From Pseudoflavonifractor sp050943825 (GTDB taxonomy: Bacteria > Bacillota > Clostridia > Oscillospirales > Oscillospiraceae): DNA of 64,000 bases. Location: assembly GCF_050943825.1 (NCBI RefSeq), contig NZ_JBMNPX010000009.1, positions 41,770 through 105,769 on the forward strand, written 5' to 3'. This document shows, piece by piece, positions 1 to 7,872 of this stretch. Position 1 is the stretch's first letter, and the number at the start of each line of letters is the position of its first letter. The position numbers and the translations under genes are program-made. The notes under the pieces are model-generated. The model was not told the origin of the DNA. It did no database searches and saw nothing but the letters and a program-made list of their open reading frames with translations.

Positions 1-347
1 TCCCGGGTCAGCAGCTCATCCGCCCCGGGGTTGCGGTAGAAGCTGAACTCCCGGTCCCCGTCCGGGGCGTTCTGCACAAAGGCCAGGGTGGTGCTGGCGT
101 CCGGGTCCAGGACCAGGCCCCGGCTGTCAATGCCCACCTCTTCAATGGTATCCTTCAGGCGGCGGCCGAACATATCCTGCCCTACCTTGCCCACAAAGGC
201 GCAGCGGCGGCCCAGCTTGGCCAGCATGGCCAGCACATTGCAGGGCGCCCCGCCCGGATTGGCCTCAAACAGAGGGTTACCCTGTCCGCTCTTCCCGTTG
301 GCGGTAAAGTCAATCAGCAGTTCACCCAGGGCCACAACGTCGTACAT
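1..347 (-). CDS. PfkB-family sugar kinase (fructokinase-like), N-terminal part, cut by window edge
   Basis: About 115 N-terminal residues are visible, starting MYDVVALGELLIDF and running off the left end of the window. The opening ALGELLIDF and the glycine-rich GGAPCNVLAMLAKLG are the N-terminal substrate-binding signature of PfkB/ribokinase-family sugar kinases, closest in feel to bacterial fructokinases. The start ATG (345-347) follows a GAGGGGGAT ribosome binding site. It is divergent from the AraC gene and belongs to the alpha-galactoside region, so phosphorylation of fructose released from sucrose or raffinose is a reasonable inference. The catalytic C-terminal motif lies outside the window. 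Confidence 0.85.
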   Translation of the reverse strand, partial: MYDVVALGELLIDFTANGKSGQGNPLFEANPGGAPCNVLAMLAKLGRRCAFVGKVGQDMFGRRLKDTIEEVGIDSRGLVLDPDASTTLAFVQNAPDGDREFSFYRNPGADELLTR

Positions 348-454
348 AAAATCCCCCTCTTTTTCTGTTGGTGTCTGTTAAAATCTGTGATATAATCAAT
401 AAAAAGCCGTACAATACAGGCCGGTGCCGGCGCCGGAGAGACGGAGGCGATACC

Positions 455-1312
455 ATGGACGACCTCTCCTTTTCCATCTTCCCCAACGAAAATTTTCTGG
501 ATCTGCGGCTCTACCAGTATGGCTGGGAGCAGTGTGCCCCCCTCCATTCCTTCGGTCCCTTTGTCCGCAACCATTTCCTGTTTCACTACGTGATCTCGGG
601 CCAGGGCTTTCTGAACTCCAATGCCCCGGATGGCACTACCCATCGCTACGACCTGACGGCGGATCAGGGCTTTCTCATCTGCCCGGGCCAGGTCAACACC
701 TACTGTGCGGACAAGGACCAGCCGTGGAAATATGTGTGGCTGGAGTTTGACGGCCTGCGGGTCACCGAGTACCTGACCTACGCCGGTCTGGACGCCTCAC
801 ACCCCGTCTATACCCCCCAGAGCACCGCCCAGGGGCAGGCCCTGCGGGACAGCATGCTCTACATCGCCAACCACTCCAAGGTCTCCACCCTGCACCTGAT
901 CGGCCACCTCTTCCTCTTCCTGGATGCGCTGGTCCAGTCCTCCGCGTCCAGGCGCTCCGCATCGGGCGGCCAGCTGCGGGACTTCTACATCCAGGAGGCC
1001 ATCACCTACATGGAGCAGAACTACCAGCGGGATCTGACCGTGGAGGAGCTGGCCGATGTGTGCAAGCTCAACCGCAGCTACTTCAGCAAGCTGTTCCGGG
1101 ACAGCATGGGCTGCCCGCCTCAGGAATTTCTCATCCGTATGCGCCTGTCCAAGGCCACCGAGCTGATGAAGACCAGCCGCGCCTCCATCGGCGACATCGC
1201 CCAGATGTGCGGCTATCCCAACCAGCTCCACTTCTCCCGGGCCTTCAAGAAGCGGTACGGGGTCTCACCCCGGGCCTGGCGGGCGGAAAATCAGTTTCAT
1301 GCAAAAGGCTGA
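455..1312 (+). CDS. AraC-family transcriptional regulator, sugar-responsive
   Basis: This is a 285-residue regulator with an N-terminal cupin-like sensing domain (about residues 20-150) and a C-terminal double helix-turn-helix (about 185-280). The HTH region is visible as DLTVEELADVCKLNRSYFSK and SIGDIAQMCGYPNQLHFSRA followed by KRYGVSPRAWR. The open frame extends upstream to 368, but ATG 455 has a GGAGGCGA site 6 nt upstream and is preferred. It lies between a sugar kinase and an alpha-galactosidase/ABC operon, as do MsmR/RafR-type activators. Direct repeats near 6789-6822 upstream of the ABC lipoprotein gene are candidate binding sites (inference). Confidence 0.9.
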   Translation: MDDLSFSIFPNENFLDLRLYQYGWEQCAPLHSFGPFVRNHFLFHYVISGQGFLNSNAPDGTTHRYDLTADQGFLICPGQVNTYCADKDQPWKYVWLEFDGLRVTEYLTYAGLDASHPVYTPQSTAQGQALRDSMLYIANHSKVSTLHLIGHLFLFLDALVQSSASRRSASGGQLRDFYIQEAITYMEQNYQRDLTVEELADVCKLNRSYFSKLFRDSMGCPPQEFLIRMRLSKATELMKTSRASIGDIAQMCGYPNQLHFSRAFKKRYGVSPRAWRAENQFHAKG

Positions 1313-1341
1313 CTGCTGTACCGGCAGTCAGCCTCTTTTTT
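1306..1341. terminator. Bidirectional intrinsic terminator
   Basis: An 11-bp perfect stem (AGGCTGACTGC, 1306-1316, with GCAGTCAGCCT, 1324-1334) has a 7-nt loop and is followed by a T-run. It overlaps the araC stop codon and lies against the convergent alpha-galactosidase stop, so it probably ends transcripts from both sides. Confidence 0.85.
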
Positions 1342-3517
1342 ACTCTGCCTCCAGGCACAGCTGCAGGGCGCTGTAATCCCCCCGGCGCAGGGGCAGGGGA
1401 TATCCGGCGTGCATCAGCACATCGCCCGGATAGGTCTCCTCCCCGTTGACCCGGTAGCGCAGCTCCGGGTCCAGGCCCTTCAGCCGCAGGACGGCAAAGG
1501 GCGGCGCGGCACACAGGTCGCAGTTGACCAGAGAGACCAGGGCCCGACGCCGATCCGGGGACACGTGGGCCCAGGCGGCGTAGCCGTCCCCCCCGTCAGG
1601 TGGGCTGAGGCGGTAGTAGTCCCCCTGCTCCACCAGATCCCAGCACGCCTTGTACTGCCGGATCTGCCGGGCAATGGTCTCCTTCTCCTCCTCCGTGCAC
1701 CGGCTCAGATCCATCTCGTAGCCGAACACGCCGGACATGGCCACCACGCCCCGGGTCTCCAGCGGGGTGACCCGGCGGTTGATCTCGTTGGGCACGGCGG
1801 AGACATGGGCACCCATGGTACAGGCGGGATAGCAGAAGGAGGTGCCGTACTGAATGCTCAGGCGGTCGATGGCATCGGTGTTGTCGCTGCACCAGATCTG
1901 GGGCGTGTAGTAGAGCATGCCGCCGTCAAACCGGCCGCCGCCGCCGCTGCACCCCTCAATGAGGATGTTGGGGTAGTCCTGATGGAAGCGCTCCAGCAGC
2001 TCATAGACGCCCAGGACGTAGCGGTGGTATACCTCGCCCTGCCGCTCGGGGGACAGGGCGGACGACCAGACCTGGGTGAGGCTGCGGTTCATGTCCCACT
2101 TGAGGTAGGTAATGGGGGCGCTCTCCAGCACCTTGCGCAGGTCGGCGTAGATGCGGTCCCGGACCTCCCGGCGGGTGAAGTCCAGCACCAGCTGGCTGCG
2201 GCCCCGGGTATAGCCCCGGCCGGGGGCGCACAGCACCCAGTCCGGGTGCTCCCGGTAGAGCTGGCTGTCCTCGCTGATCATCTCGGGCTCAATCCACAGG
2301 CCAAACTGCATGCCCAGGGCGTTGATCTGTCCGGCCAGACCGGCCAGGCCGCCGGGCAGCTTCTCCTGGTTCACCCACCAGTCGCCCAGGCCGCCCAGGT
2401 CGTTGTTCCGGGTGCCGAACCAGCCGTCGTCCAGCACGAACAGCTCCACCCCCAGAGAGGCGGCCGCCCGGGCCAGTCTCATCAGCTTCTCGGCGTCAAA
2501 GTCAAAATAGGTGGCCTCCCAGCTGTTGACCAGCACGGGCTTGCGTCCGGTCCGGTTGCTGCGCAGCAGCCGCTCCCGGATGGCCCGGTGGAACTGGCGG
2601 CTCATCCCGGTGAGGCCCTGGGGGGAACAGATCAGGGCCGCCTCAGGGGTGGTGAAGCCCTCTCCGGGCGCCAGCGTGTAGCGGAAGTGATAGGGATGAA
2701 TCCCCATCACCAGACGGGTGTCCTCAAACTGGGTCCGCTCCGCCGCCGCCTCAAAATTGCCGCTGTACAGCAGCATGGCCCCGTAGCACAGCCCGTGGTC
2801 CTCTCCCGCGTCCCGCTCGCACAGCACCACAAAGGGGTTGTGCTGGTGGCTGGAGATGCCCCGGACGCTGCCCACGCTCTGGACTCCGGGGCGGAGGGCC
2901 CCGCGGTTCATGCCCCGCTCCATGGCGTGGCGGCCGTCAAAGGTGAGCATATCCAGGTCGGCCCGCTGGAAGTCCAGGCACAGGGAGGCCGCCCGGCACA
3001 GCGCCACGTTCCCCTCGCCCTTGTTCACCACCCGCACAGCCCGGGTGATGAGGTCGTAGTCGGGGAACACACCGTAGTAGAGCTCCACCGCCACCTGGGC
3101 AGCGGCGTCCTCCAGGAAGAGCACCAGCGTCTCTCCCCCCTCCCCGTGGAAGGCGGGCAGGCCCTCCAGGGCATACTTCCCCTCCCGCTGCTCAAAACCG
3201 GTAAAGCGCAGGTCGGAGATATGGCTGCCGTCGGCCAGTTCCAGCTCCAGGGAGGGCAGGCGGAAATCGCCTGTGCCGCAGGTGGAGTACTCCTGGGGCA
3301 GGGTGTCCAGGGAGTAGGTCCGGCAGTGGCCGGCCTCACTGGGGTTGGGGGAGAAGCCCCGGTCCGCCTGGCGGATCAGGAAGGACATGTCGGCGCCCGT
3401 CACCCGGGGGCCGTAGTAGGTGTGCAGCAGCACGCTGTACTGGTCTACCTTCATCTGGTAGGTGGTGCTGTTGGTATGCAGGGTAAAGGTACGATTTTCT
3501 TTATCGTAGACAATCAT
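1340..3517 (-). CDS. aga: Alpha-galactosidase, glycoside hydrolase family 36
   Basis: The 725-residue enzyme is the normal length for tetrameric clostridial/bacillar GH36. It would release terminal alpha-1,6-galactose from melibiose, raffinose and stachyose in the cytoplasm; no signal peptide is present. An N-terminal beta-sandwich (about 1-320) precedes the TIM barrel. Visible signatures are FVLDDGWFG (360-368), the nucleophile in LKWDMNR (Asp475), EGCSGGGGRFD (521-531) and the acid/base in WCSDNTDA (Asp545). It is the last gene of the lipoprotein-permease-permease-hydrolase operon, the arrangement of msm/raf loci. Family assignment is firm; the exact substrate is inferred. Confidence 0.95.
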   Translation of the reverse strand: MIVYDKENRTFTLHTNSTTYQMKVDQYSVLLHTYYGPRVTGADMSFLIRQADRGFSPNPSEAGHCRTYSLDTLPQEYSTCGTGDFRLPSLELELADGSHISDLRFTGFEQREGKYALEGLPAFHGEGGETLVLFLEDAAAQVAVELYYGVFPDYDLITRAVRVVNKGEGNVALCRAASLCLDFQRADLDMLTFDGRHAMERGMNRGALRPGVQSVGSVRGISSHQHNPFVVLCERDAGEDHGLCYGAMLLYSGNFEAAAERTQFEDTRLVMGIHPYHFRYTLAPGEGFTTPEAALICSPQGLTGMSRQFHRAIRERLLRSNRTGRKPVLVNSWEATYFDFDAEKLMRLARAAASLGVELFVLDDGWFGTRNNDLGGLGDWWVNQEKLPGGLAGLAGQINALGMQFGLWIEPEMISEDSQLYREHPDWVLCAPGRGYTRGRSQLVLDFTRREVRDRIYADLRKVLESAPITYLKWDMNRSLTQVWSSALSPERQGEVYHRYVLGVYELLERFHQDYPNILIEGCSGGGGRFDGGMLYYTPQIWCSDNTDAIDRLSIQYGTSFCYPACTMGAHVSAVPNEINRRVTPLETRGVVAMSGVFGYEMDLSRCTEEEKETIARQIRQYKACWDLVEQGDYYRLSPPDGGDGYAAWAHVSPDRRRALVSLVNCDLCAAPPFAVLRLKGLDPELRYRVNGEETYPGDVLMHAGYPLPLRRGDYSALQLCLEAE

Positions 3518-3598
3518 GGAGAGACCCTCTCAGCAGAATAAAGTATAGTCGCGACAATTCTAATGGATTTCTCAGCCCGATGCAAGAGCCGCCCGGGG

Positions 3599-4438
3599 TT
3601 ATTTTCCGCCGGTCATGGCCACGCCCTCGATGAACTGTCTCTGGAAGAACAGATAGAGCACCACCATGGGGAGCATGGCCAGCAGGCTTCCCGCCATCAG
3701 CACGGGGAAGTTGGTGGAGAACTGTCCCCGCAGAGTGGCCAGGCCGGAGGACAGGGTCATCATCTTCAGGTCGGAGTTGACCACCAGGGGCCACATCAGG
3801 TCGCTGTACGCAAACACCGCGGTGAACACGCTCAGGGCTGCCACCGAGGAGGAGGTCAGCGGGAACATGACCTTGGTAAAGGTCTGCCACTGGTTACAGC
3901 CGTCCAGATAGGCGGCCTCGCCAATCTCGTTGGGGATGCCCATATAGGCCTGACGGAGGAAGAAGGTTCCGAAGGCGCTGACCAGACCGGGGAACACCAG
4001 GGCAAAGATGGTATTGGCCATGCCCAGCTTGGCCACCATCTGGTACTGGGGGATGATGAAGATCTGGCTGGGCAGCATCATCTGGACCAGGACGATGGTG
4101 AAGAGGATGTTCTTCCCTCTGAACTTCAGCTTGGCAAAGGCGTAGCCCGCCATGGAGCTGAAGACCACGGCGCACACCACCCGGAACAGGATCATCAGGG
4201 CGGTATTGACGTACAGGTTCAGGAAGGGCAGGCTTTTGACCGCCTCCACAAAGTTGTCCAGCATCAGCTGGGCGGGGAAAATGTCGGGGGGAATCTGCAT
4301 GCTCTCGGCCACGGTCTTGGAGCTGGTGAGCACCATCCACACGAAGGGGAAGATCATCACCACGGCGCCCAGGATCAGAAACAGATAGGTCAGCAGCGTG
4401 GAGGTCTTCCGTGCCCGTCCAATCGAACTCTTATTCAT
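3599..4438 (-). CDS. Sugar ABC transporter permease, MalG type
   Basis: This 279-residue inner-membrane permease has six predicted membrane segments, beginning LLTYLFLILGAVVMIFPFVW. The cytoplasmic coupling loop carries the family EAA-type signature (IGEAAYLDGCNQWQTF). It is the partner of the MalF-type permease encoded 12 nt upstream, and with the lipoprotein further upstream forms a CUT1-type oligosaccharide importer. No ATPase gene is present, which is usual for such Firmicutes loci that share a common MsmK/MsmX ATPase encoded elsewhere. Cargo is probably alpha-galactosides because the alpha-galactosidase follows directly. Confidence 0.92.
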   Translation of the reverse strand: MNKSSIGRARKTSTLLTYLFLILGAVVMIFPFVWMVLTSSKTVAESMQIPPDIFPAQLMLDNFVEAVKSLPFLNLYVNTALMILFRVVCAVVFSSMAGYAFAKLKFRGKNILFTIVLVQMMLPSQIFIIPQYQMVAKLGMANTIFALVFPGLVSAFGTFFLRQAYMGIPNEIGEAAYLDGCNQWQTFTKVMFPLTSSSVAALSVFTAVFAYSDLMWPLVVNSDLKMMTLSSGLATLRGQFSTNFPVLMAGSLLAMLPMVVLYLFFQRQFIEGVAMTGGK

Positions 4439-4450
4439 TGCACACCCTCC

Positions 4451-5356
4451 TTAAATCTCGTAGTTGACCCACTTCTTCTGGCCGACGAACTGGATGATGG
4501 TCACGATGCCGATGAGCAGTACGGTCCAGATGACAATGGCGGAGCCGGAGCCGCGGCTGCCGGCCACGAAGGACTCGCGGTAGAACAGGTACATCAGGCT
4601 CTGCACGTCGGTGAGGGCCGGGTTGGTGTCCTCAACCATCATGTAGATGAGGTCATAGACCTTCAGAGAGGCCATCAGGCGCATGATGAGCACCACAAAC
4701 AGGGTGGGCGAGACCATGGGCAGGGTGATGTGGAAGAACTGGGTCACCTTGCCGGCGCCGTCAATGGAGGCGGCCTCATAGTAGGACTTGGAGATATTCT
4801 GCAGGCCGGCCAGCAGCAGCACGGCGTCGTAGCCGATGGCGCTCCAGATGGCCACGATGGCGCAGGCGATCATAACCACCTTGGAGTCGGTGAGCCAGTT
4901 GATGTTGGTGCCCAGGATCTGGTTGAGGATGCCGTACTCACTGTTGAAGATCCAGCGCCACACCATGGTCACGGCGGCGGGGGCGCAGATCATGGGCAGG
5001 AAAAACACCGAGCGGAAAAAGCTCTTGCCCTTGATCTTGGCGTTGAGCAGGATGGCAACCAGCAGGGACAGAAACAGTCCGATAGGCACAGTCAGGATAC
5101 AGAAATAGATGGTGTTCCAGGTGGCCTTCCAGAAGTCGGGATTCTGGAACATATTGATGTAGTTGTCCAGGCCGATGAACTTGTAGTGGCCGAAGCCCAG
5201 GTGCTCACAGAAGCTGGCGTAGAGCGTCTGGATAAAGGGCCACACGTTCAGGATCAGCAGGCCGACAATGGTGGGCGCCACCATGATCCAGCCCCAGTTC
5301 TCTTCCCGCCGGGCAGCGGCGGAAAGCTTGGATATCTTGGCGCGCATATGACTCAC
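4451..5356 (-). CDS. Sugar ABC transporter permease, MalF type
   Basis: A 301-residue membrane permease with a cytoplasmic N-terminus of about 25 residues, then membrane segments beginning GWIMVAPTIVGLLILNVWPF. The coupling-loop motif appears as YYEAASIDGAGKVTQFFHITLP, the EAA signature that contacts the shared ATPase. It is the first permease after the lipoprotein gene (gap 16 nt) and pairs with the MalG-type protein downstream. Length and order are typical of CUT1 raffinose/multiple-sugar importers. Confidence 0.92.
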   Translation of the reverse strand: MSHMRAKISKLSAAARREENWGWIMVAPTIVGLLILNVWPFIQTLYASFCEHLGFGHYKFIGLDNYINMFQNPDFWKATWNTIYFCILTVPIGLFLSLLVAILLNAKIKGKSFFRSVFFLPMICAPAAVTMVWRWIFNSEYGILNQILGTNINWLTDSKVVMIACAIVAIWSAIGYDAVLLLAGLQNISKSYYEAASIDGAGKVTQFFHITLPMVSPTLFVVLIMRLMASLKVYDLIYMMVEDTNPALTDVQSLMYLFYRESFVAGSRGSGSAIVIWTVLLIGIVTIIQFVGQKKWVNYEI

Positions 5357-5372
5357 AACCTTCCCCTCCCTT

Positions 5373-6668
5373 TTAATTCTCCAGGGACGCCGCCGTGGCG
5401 GTATCCACTGCTTCCTGCATGCTGGCCAGACCGGTGTCCAGATCCAGCTCGCCGCTGTAAATCTTCAGCAGCAGGTCGGAGACAGGACTCTTCCACTTGG
5501 GCCGGGCGGCGTTGTTCACGTTCTGAACACAGTAGTCGAACTGGTCGAAGCACACCTGGATGTTCAGCGGGTAGTCAAACTGCTCAAAGGCGGTTCTCCA
5601 GGTCTCCTCCAGGCCCAGGTAGGCAGGGATGGCCGCGCCGGACTCGCCCTGAATGCGCTGGGCCTCCTCGGTGCCGAAGAACTTGAGCACGTCCTTCACC
5701 ACCTCCAGGTTCTTGCCCCGGGCAGCAGTGGAGTAGCACAGGCCGTTGGAGATGGTTGCCCGGCCGTCCCCGCTGGCGGGGTCAGGACACTTGGGCAGCA
5801 CCGCGATATCCCACTTGCCCACCATGTCGGGGTAGTTGTTCATCTCAGCCAGAAGATTCCAGTTGCCCTCCAGGAACATGGCGCCCATCTCGGAGAAGAA
5901 GGCGGTGCCGGGGCTGGTCTCGGCAAAATACTTCTGGTCCGGGCACCAGTCGTAGTCCTGCAGGCCGATATAGAACTCCATAGCCCGGGCGGTGGCGCTG
6001 TTGGTAAAGCCCGCGGCGGTCTTGTCCTCATTGAGGATGTAGCCGCCGGCCTGGTAGACAAAGTTCCAGTAGCCCAGCTGCTCGTCGGCGTAGGCCATGT
6101 AGCCGTACTTGCCGGTGGCCTCGTAGATCTGCTCGGAGGCGGACACCAGGTCGTCCCAGGTCCAGTTCTCGTCGGGATAGGCCACCCCGGCCGCGTCGAA
6201 CATCTCCTTGTTGTAGACCAGGCAGACATTGTCCTTGTCCTTGGGCACGCCGTAGAGCCGTCCGTCGCTGCCCATGGCGTTGCTCAGGGAGATGTCCGAG
6301 TAGTGCTCCGTGTAGTAGTCGGGGTCAACGTCATCGTAGAGGTCGGTGACGTCAGCCAGCATGCCGAAGTCCGAGTAGTACAGGATCTGGTTGGTGTGCA
6401 TCCAGAAGATGTCCGGCATGGTGTTGCTCTCGGCAGCCGCCTCCAGCTTGGTCCAGTACTCACTCCAGCTGGTCACCTGTACCTCAATGACCACGTCGGG
6501 GTTCTGGGCAGTGTAGGCGTCGCACATGGCCTGCATGCCGTCGCGCTGGGCCACATCCCAGATCTGAAAGGTCAGGTGCGTCTTTCCGTCCGATTTGCCG
6601 CACCCGCTCAGTGGCAGCAGAAGCGCAAATGCCAGGACCGCTGCCAGTATACAGGATTTCCTTCTCAT
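5373..6668 (-). CDS. Sugar ABC transporter substrate-binding lipoprotein (family 1)
   Basis: This 431-residue extracellular binding protein has a lipoprotein signal peptide ending in the lipobox LPLSGCG (Cys about 23), so it is anchored to the outer face of the membrane. The mature part reads as a family 1 solute-binding protein (FQIWDVAQRDGMQAMCDAY near the start; GVPKDKDNVCLVYNKEMFDAAG in the middle). It is the first gene of the operon with two permeases and alpha-galactosidase, and presumably captures raffinose-family sugars. A 455-bp regulatory region precedes it. Confidence 0.93.
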   Translation of the reverse strand: MRRKSCILAAVLAFALLLPLSGCGKSDGKTHLTFQIWDVAQRDGMQAMCDAYTAQNPDVVIEVQVTSWSEYWTKLEAAAESNTMPDIFWMHTNQILYYSDFGMLADVTDLYDDVDPDYYTEHYSDISLSNAMGSDGRLYGVPKDKDNVCLVYNKEMFDAAGVAYPDENWTWDDLVSASEQIYEATGKYGYMAYADEQLGYWNFVYQAGGYILNEDKTAAGFTNSATARAMEFYIGLQDYDWCPDQKYFAETSPGTAFFSEMGAMFLEGNWNLLAEMNNYPDMVGKWDIAVLPKCPDPASGDGRATISNGLCYSTAARGKNLEVVKDVLKFFGTEEAQRIQGESGAAIPAYLGLEETWRTAFEQFDYPLNIQVCFDQFDYCVQNVNNAARPKWKSPVSDLLLKIYSGELDLDTGLASMQEAVDTATAASLEN

Positions 6669-6730
6669 AACTCCACTCCTCGCCGCATTTTCCCGCTCTT
6701 TCCTCTCAAAAGCAGGTTTTTATGAGAAAA

Positions 6731-6759
6731 ATATAATCCTTGGCCGCTTGTTTTGTAAA
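6731..6759 (-). promoter_or_regulatory. Candidate sigma-A promoter of the alpha-galactoside operon
   Basis: On the minus strand TTTACA (6754-6759), 17 nt, TTATAT (6731-6736) lie about 60 nt upstream of the lipoprotein start. The match is moderate, as expected for an activator-dependent promoter. Confidence 0.5.
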
Positions 6760-6765
6760 TGGACT

Positions 6766-6784
6766 GGCATATTTGAAATATGCC
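6766..6784. promoter_or_regulatory. Perfect 19-nt palindrome, probable operator
   Basis: GGCATATTTGAAATATGCC is a perfect inverted repeat of 9-nt arms around a central G, sitting directly upstream of the -35 hexamer of the sugar operon. The position suits a transcription factor site; the binding protein is unknown. Confidence 0.55.
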
Positions 6785-6788
6785 CGGA

Positions 6789-6822
6789 TGCCATATAAGT
6801 CCGATTTTATGCATGTCATATA
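6789..6822. promoter_or_regulatory. Direct repeats TGYCATATA, candidate AraC-family binding sites
   Basis: TGCCATATA (6789-6797) and TGTCATATA (6814-6822) are spaced 25 nt start to start, about 2.4 helical turns, just upstream of the palindrome and promoter. Tandem direct repeats at this position are typical of AraC activators; the local araC gene is the obvious candidate. The remaining part of this 455-bp gap (to 7123) is AT-rich and shows no other gene. Confidence 0.4.
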
Positions 6823-7123
6823 GCATTTGGGTACATTTTTAGCATTTTCATTTAAGATACACATTTTTAACCGTCTATATTTGTGTATTTTAACATTCTT
6901 TCGGCGCTGCTTTTTCCGCATTTTTCCTACCACTCGAAAACTGCTTTTTTGCCCATCGCCGCTATATAGCTTTATGTGCAATTCAGGCTCTACCGGCACC
7001 GGGCAGGCCTCCAATTCGGCACCGGCCGGGTGTTTTCCGGTATTGAATCCGCCGGGGCGACGTGATAGACTTTTCCTATCACCGGCGTCCGCCTCCCGGC
7101 AGGACGCGAAAGGAGTGTCCGCC

Positions 7124-7792
7124 GTGTTTTTCTCCAAAGGTGCTCAGCCGCCCGCACCCGGCACGGATCAGGAGCCCCCGGAAAAAACCGGGCCTGCCCG
7201 CTTTTTTGAGATTCTTCAGTCGGATTCCGCCAACCTGCTGAAGGCAAATCTCCTCTTTGTGCTCACCTGCATTCCTCTGGTCACCATCCCCCCGTCTGTC
7301 TTTGCCATGAACCGTGTGGTCCGCCGCCTGGTGCTGGACCAGCCGGTGCACTGCCCCGCCGACTATTTCTCCGCCTTCTGGCAGCATCTGGGCCGCTCCT
7401 ACGCCGCGTTCCTGATGGTCGCCCTGCTTCTGTTCTTCTCGGGCGGCGGCGCCCTGTTCTACCTCCGCCGGGCCGGGGCAAATCCCCTGCTGTTTCTGCC
7501 CTTTATGCTCTGCACCACCATCTTCCTTGTCACCATGCTCTCCTCCACCTACTTTTACGGGCTGCTTGCCGACGGTTCCGACCTGCGCTCCGCCCTGCGC
7601 ATGGCCCTGATTCTGGGCGTGGGGCGTCCCTTCCGCGCTCTTCTGGCCGCGCTCTTCTGCTACGGGTCTCTGGCAGTATGCGCCCTGGCCTTTCCGTTCA
7701 GTGCCGCGTATCTGCTGTTCATCGGCTTCTCCCTTCCCTGTCTGGTGGCCAACTTTTTCATCCGCACGGTACTCAGGCGGTACGCCTCCTGA
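7124..7792 (+). CDS. DUF624 (YesL-like) membrane protein
   Basis: A 222-residue integral membrane protein of the DUF624/YesL kind, which is commonly found beside sugar ABC importers in Firmicutes; its function is not established. The GTG at 7124 is chosen because AAAGGAGTG lies 6 nt upstream and the product then matches family length, although the frame stays open back to 6827. Five hydrophobic segments can be read (for example NLLFVLTCIPLVTIPPSVFA and YAAFLMVALLLFFSGGGALF). It is divergent from the alpha-galactoside operon across a 455-bp gap. A second DUF624 gene occurs at 42387. Confidence 0.75.
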   Translation: MFFSKGAQPPAPGTDQEPPEKTGPARFFEILQSDSANLLKANLLFVLTCIPLVTIPPSVFAMNRVVRRLVLDQPVHCPADYFSAFWQHLGRSYAAFLMVALLLFFSGGGALFYLRRAGANPLLFLPFMLCTTIFLVTMLSSTYFYGLLADGSDLRSALRMALILGVGRPFRALLAALFCYGSLAVCALAFPFSAAYLLFIGFSLPCLVANFFIRTVLRRYAS

Positions 7793-7816
7793 CCGCCCCC
7801 TCCTTCTGCAGACAAA

Positions 7817-7854
7817 AACAGCCCCTGCCGCTTGTGCGGCAGGGGCTGTTTTTT
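7817..7854. terminator. Strong bidirectional intrinsic terminator
   Basis: CAGCCCCTGCCGC pairs with GCGGCAGGGGCTG around a TTGT loop, with an A-run before and a T-run after. It separates the convergent DUF624 gene and NCS2 permease gene and can serve both. Confidence 0.92.
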
Positions 7855-7872
7855 ATGTACTTGTCTGATGGC

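Noticed and set aside
1409..3541. A 710-codon plus-strand frame opposite the alpha-galactosidase, and similar long antisense frames elsewhere (for example 21787-24108, 27325-29652, 49522-51654)
   Set aside because: All are mirror frames of well-supported genes with the same skewed Gly/Val/His composition and no recognisable domain.
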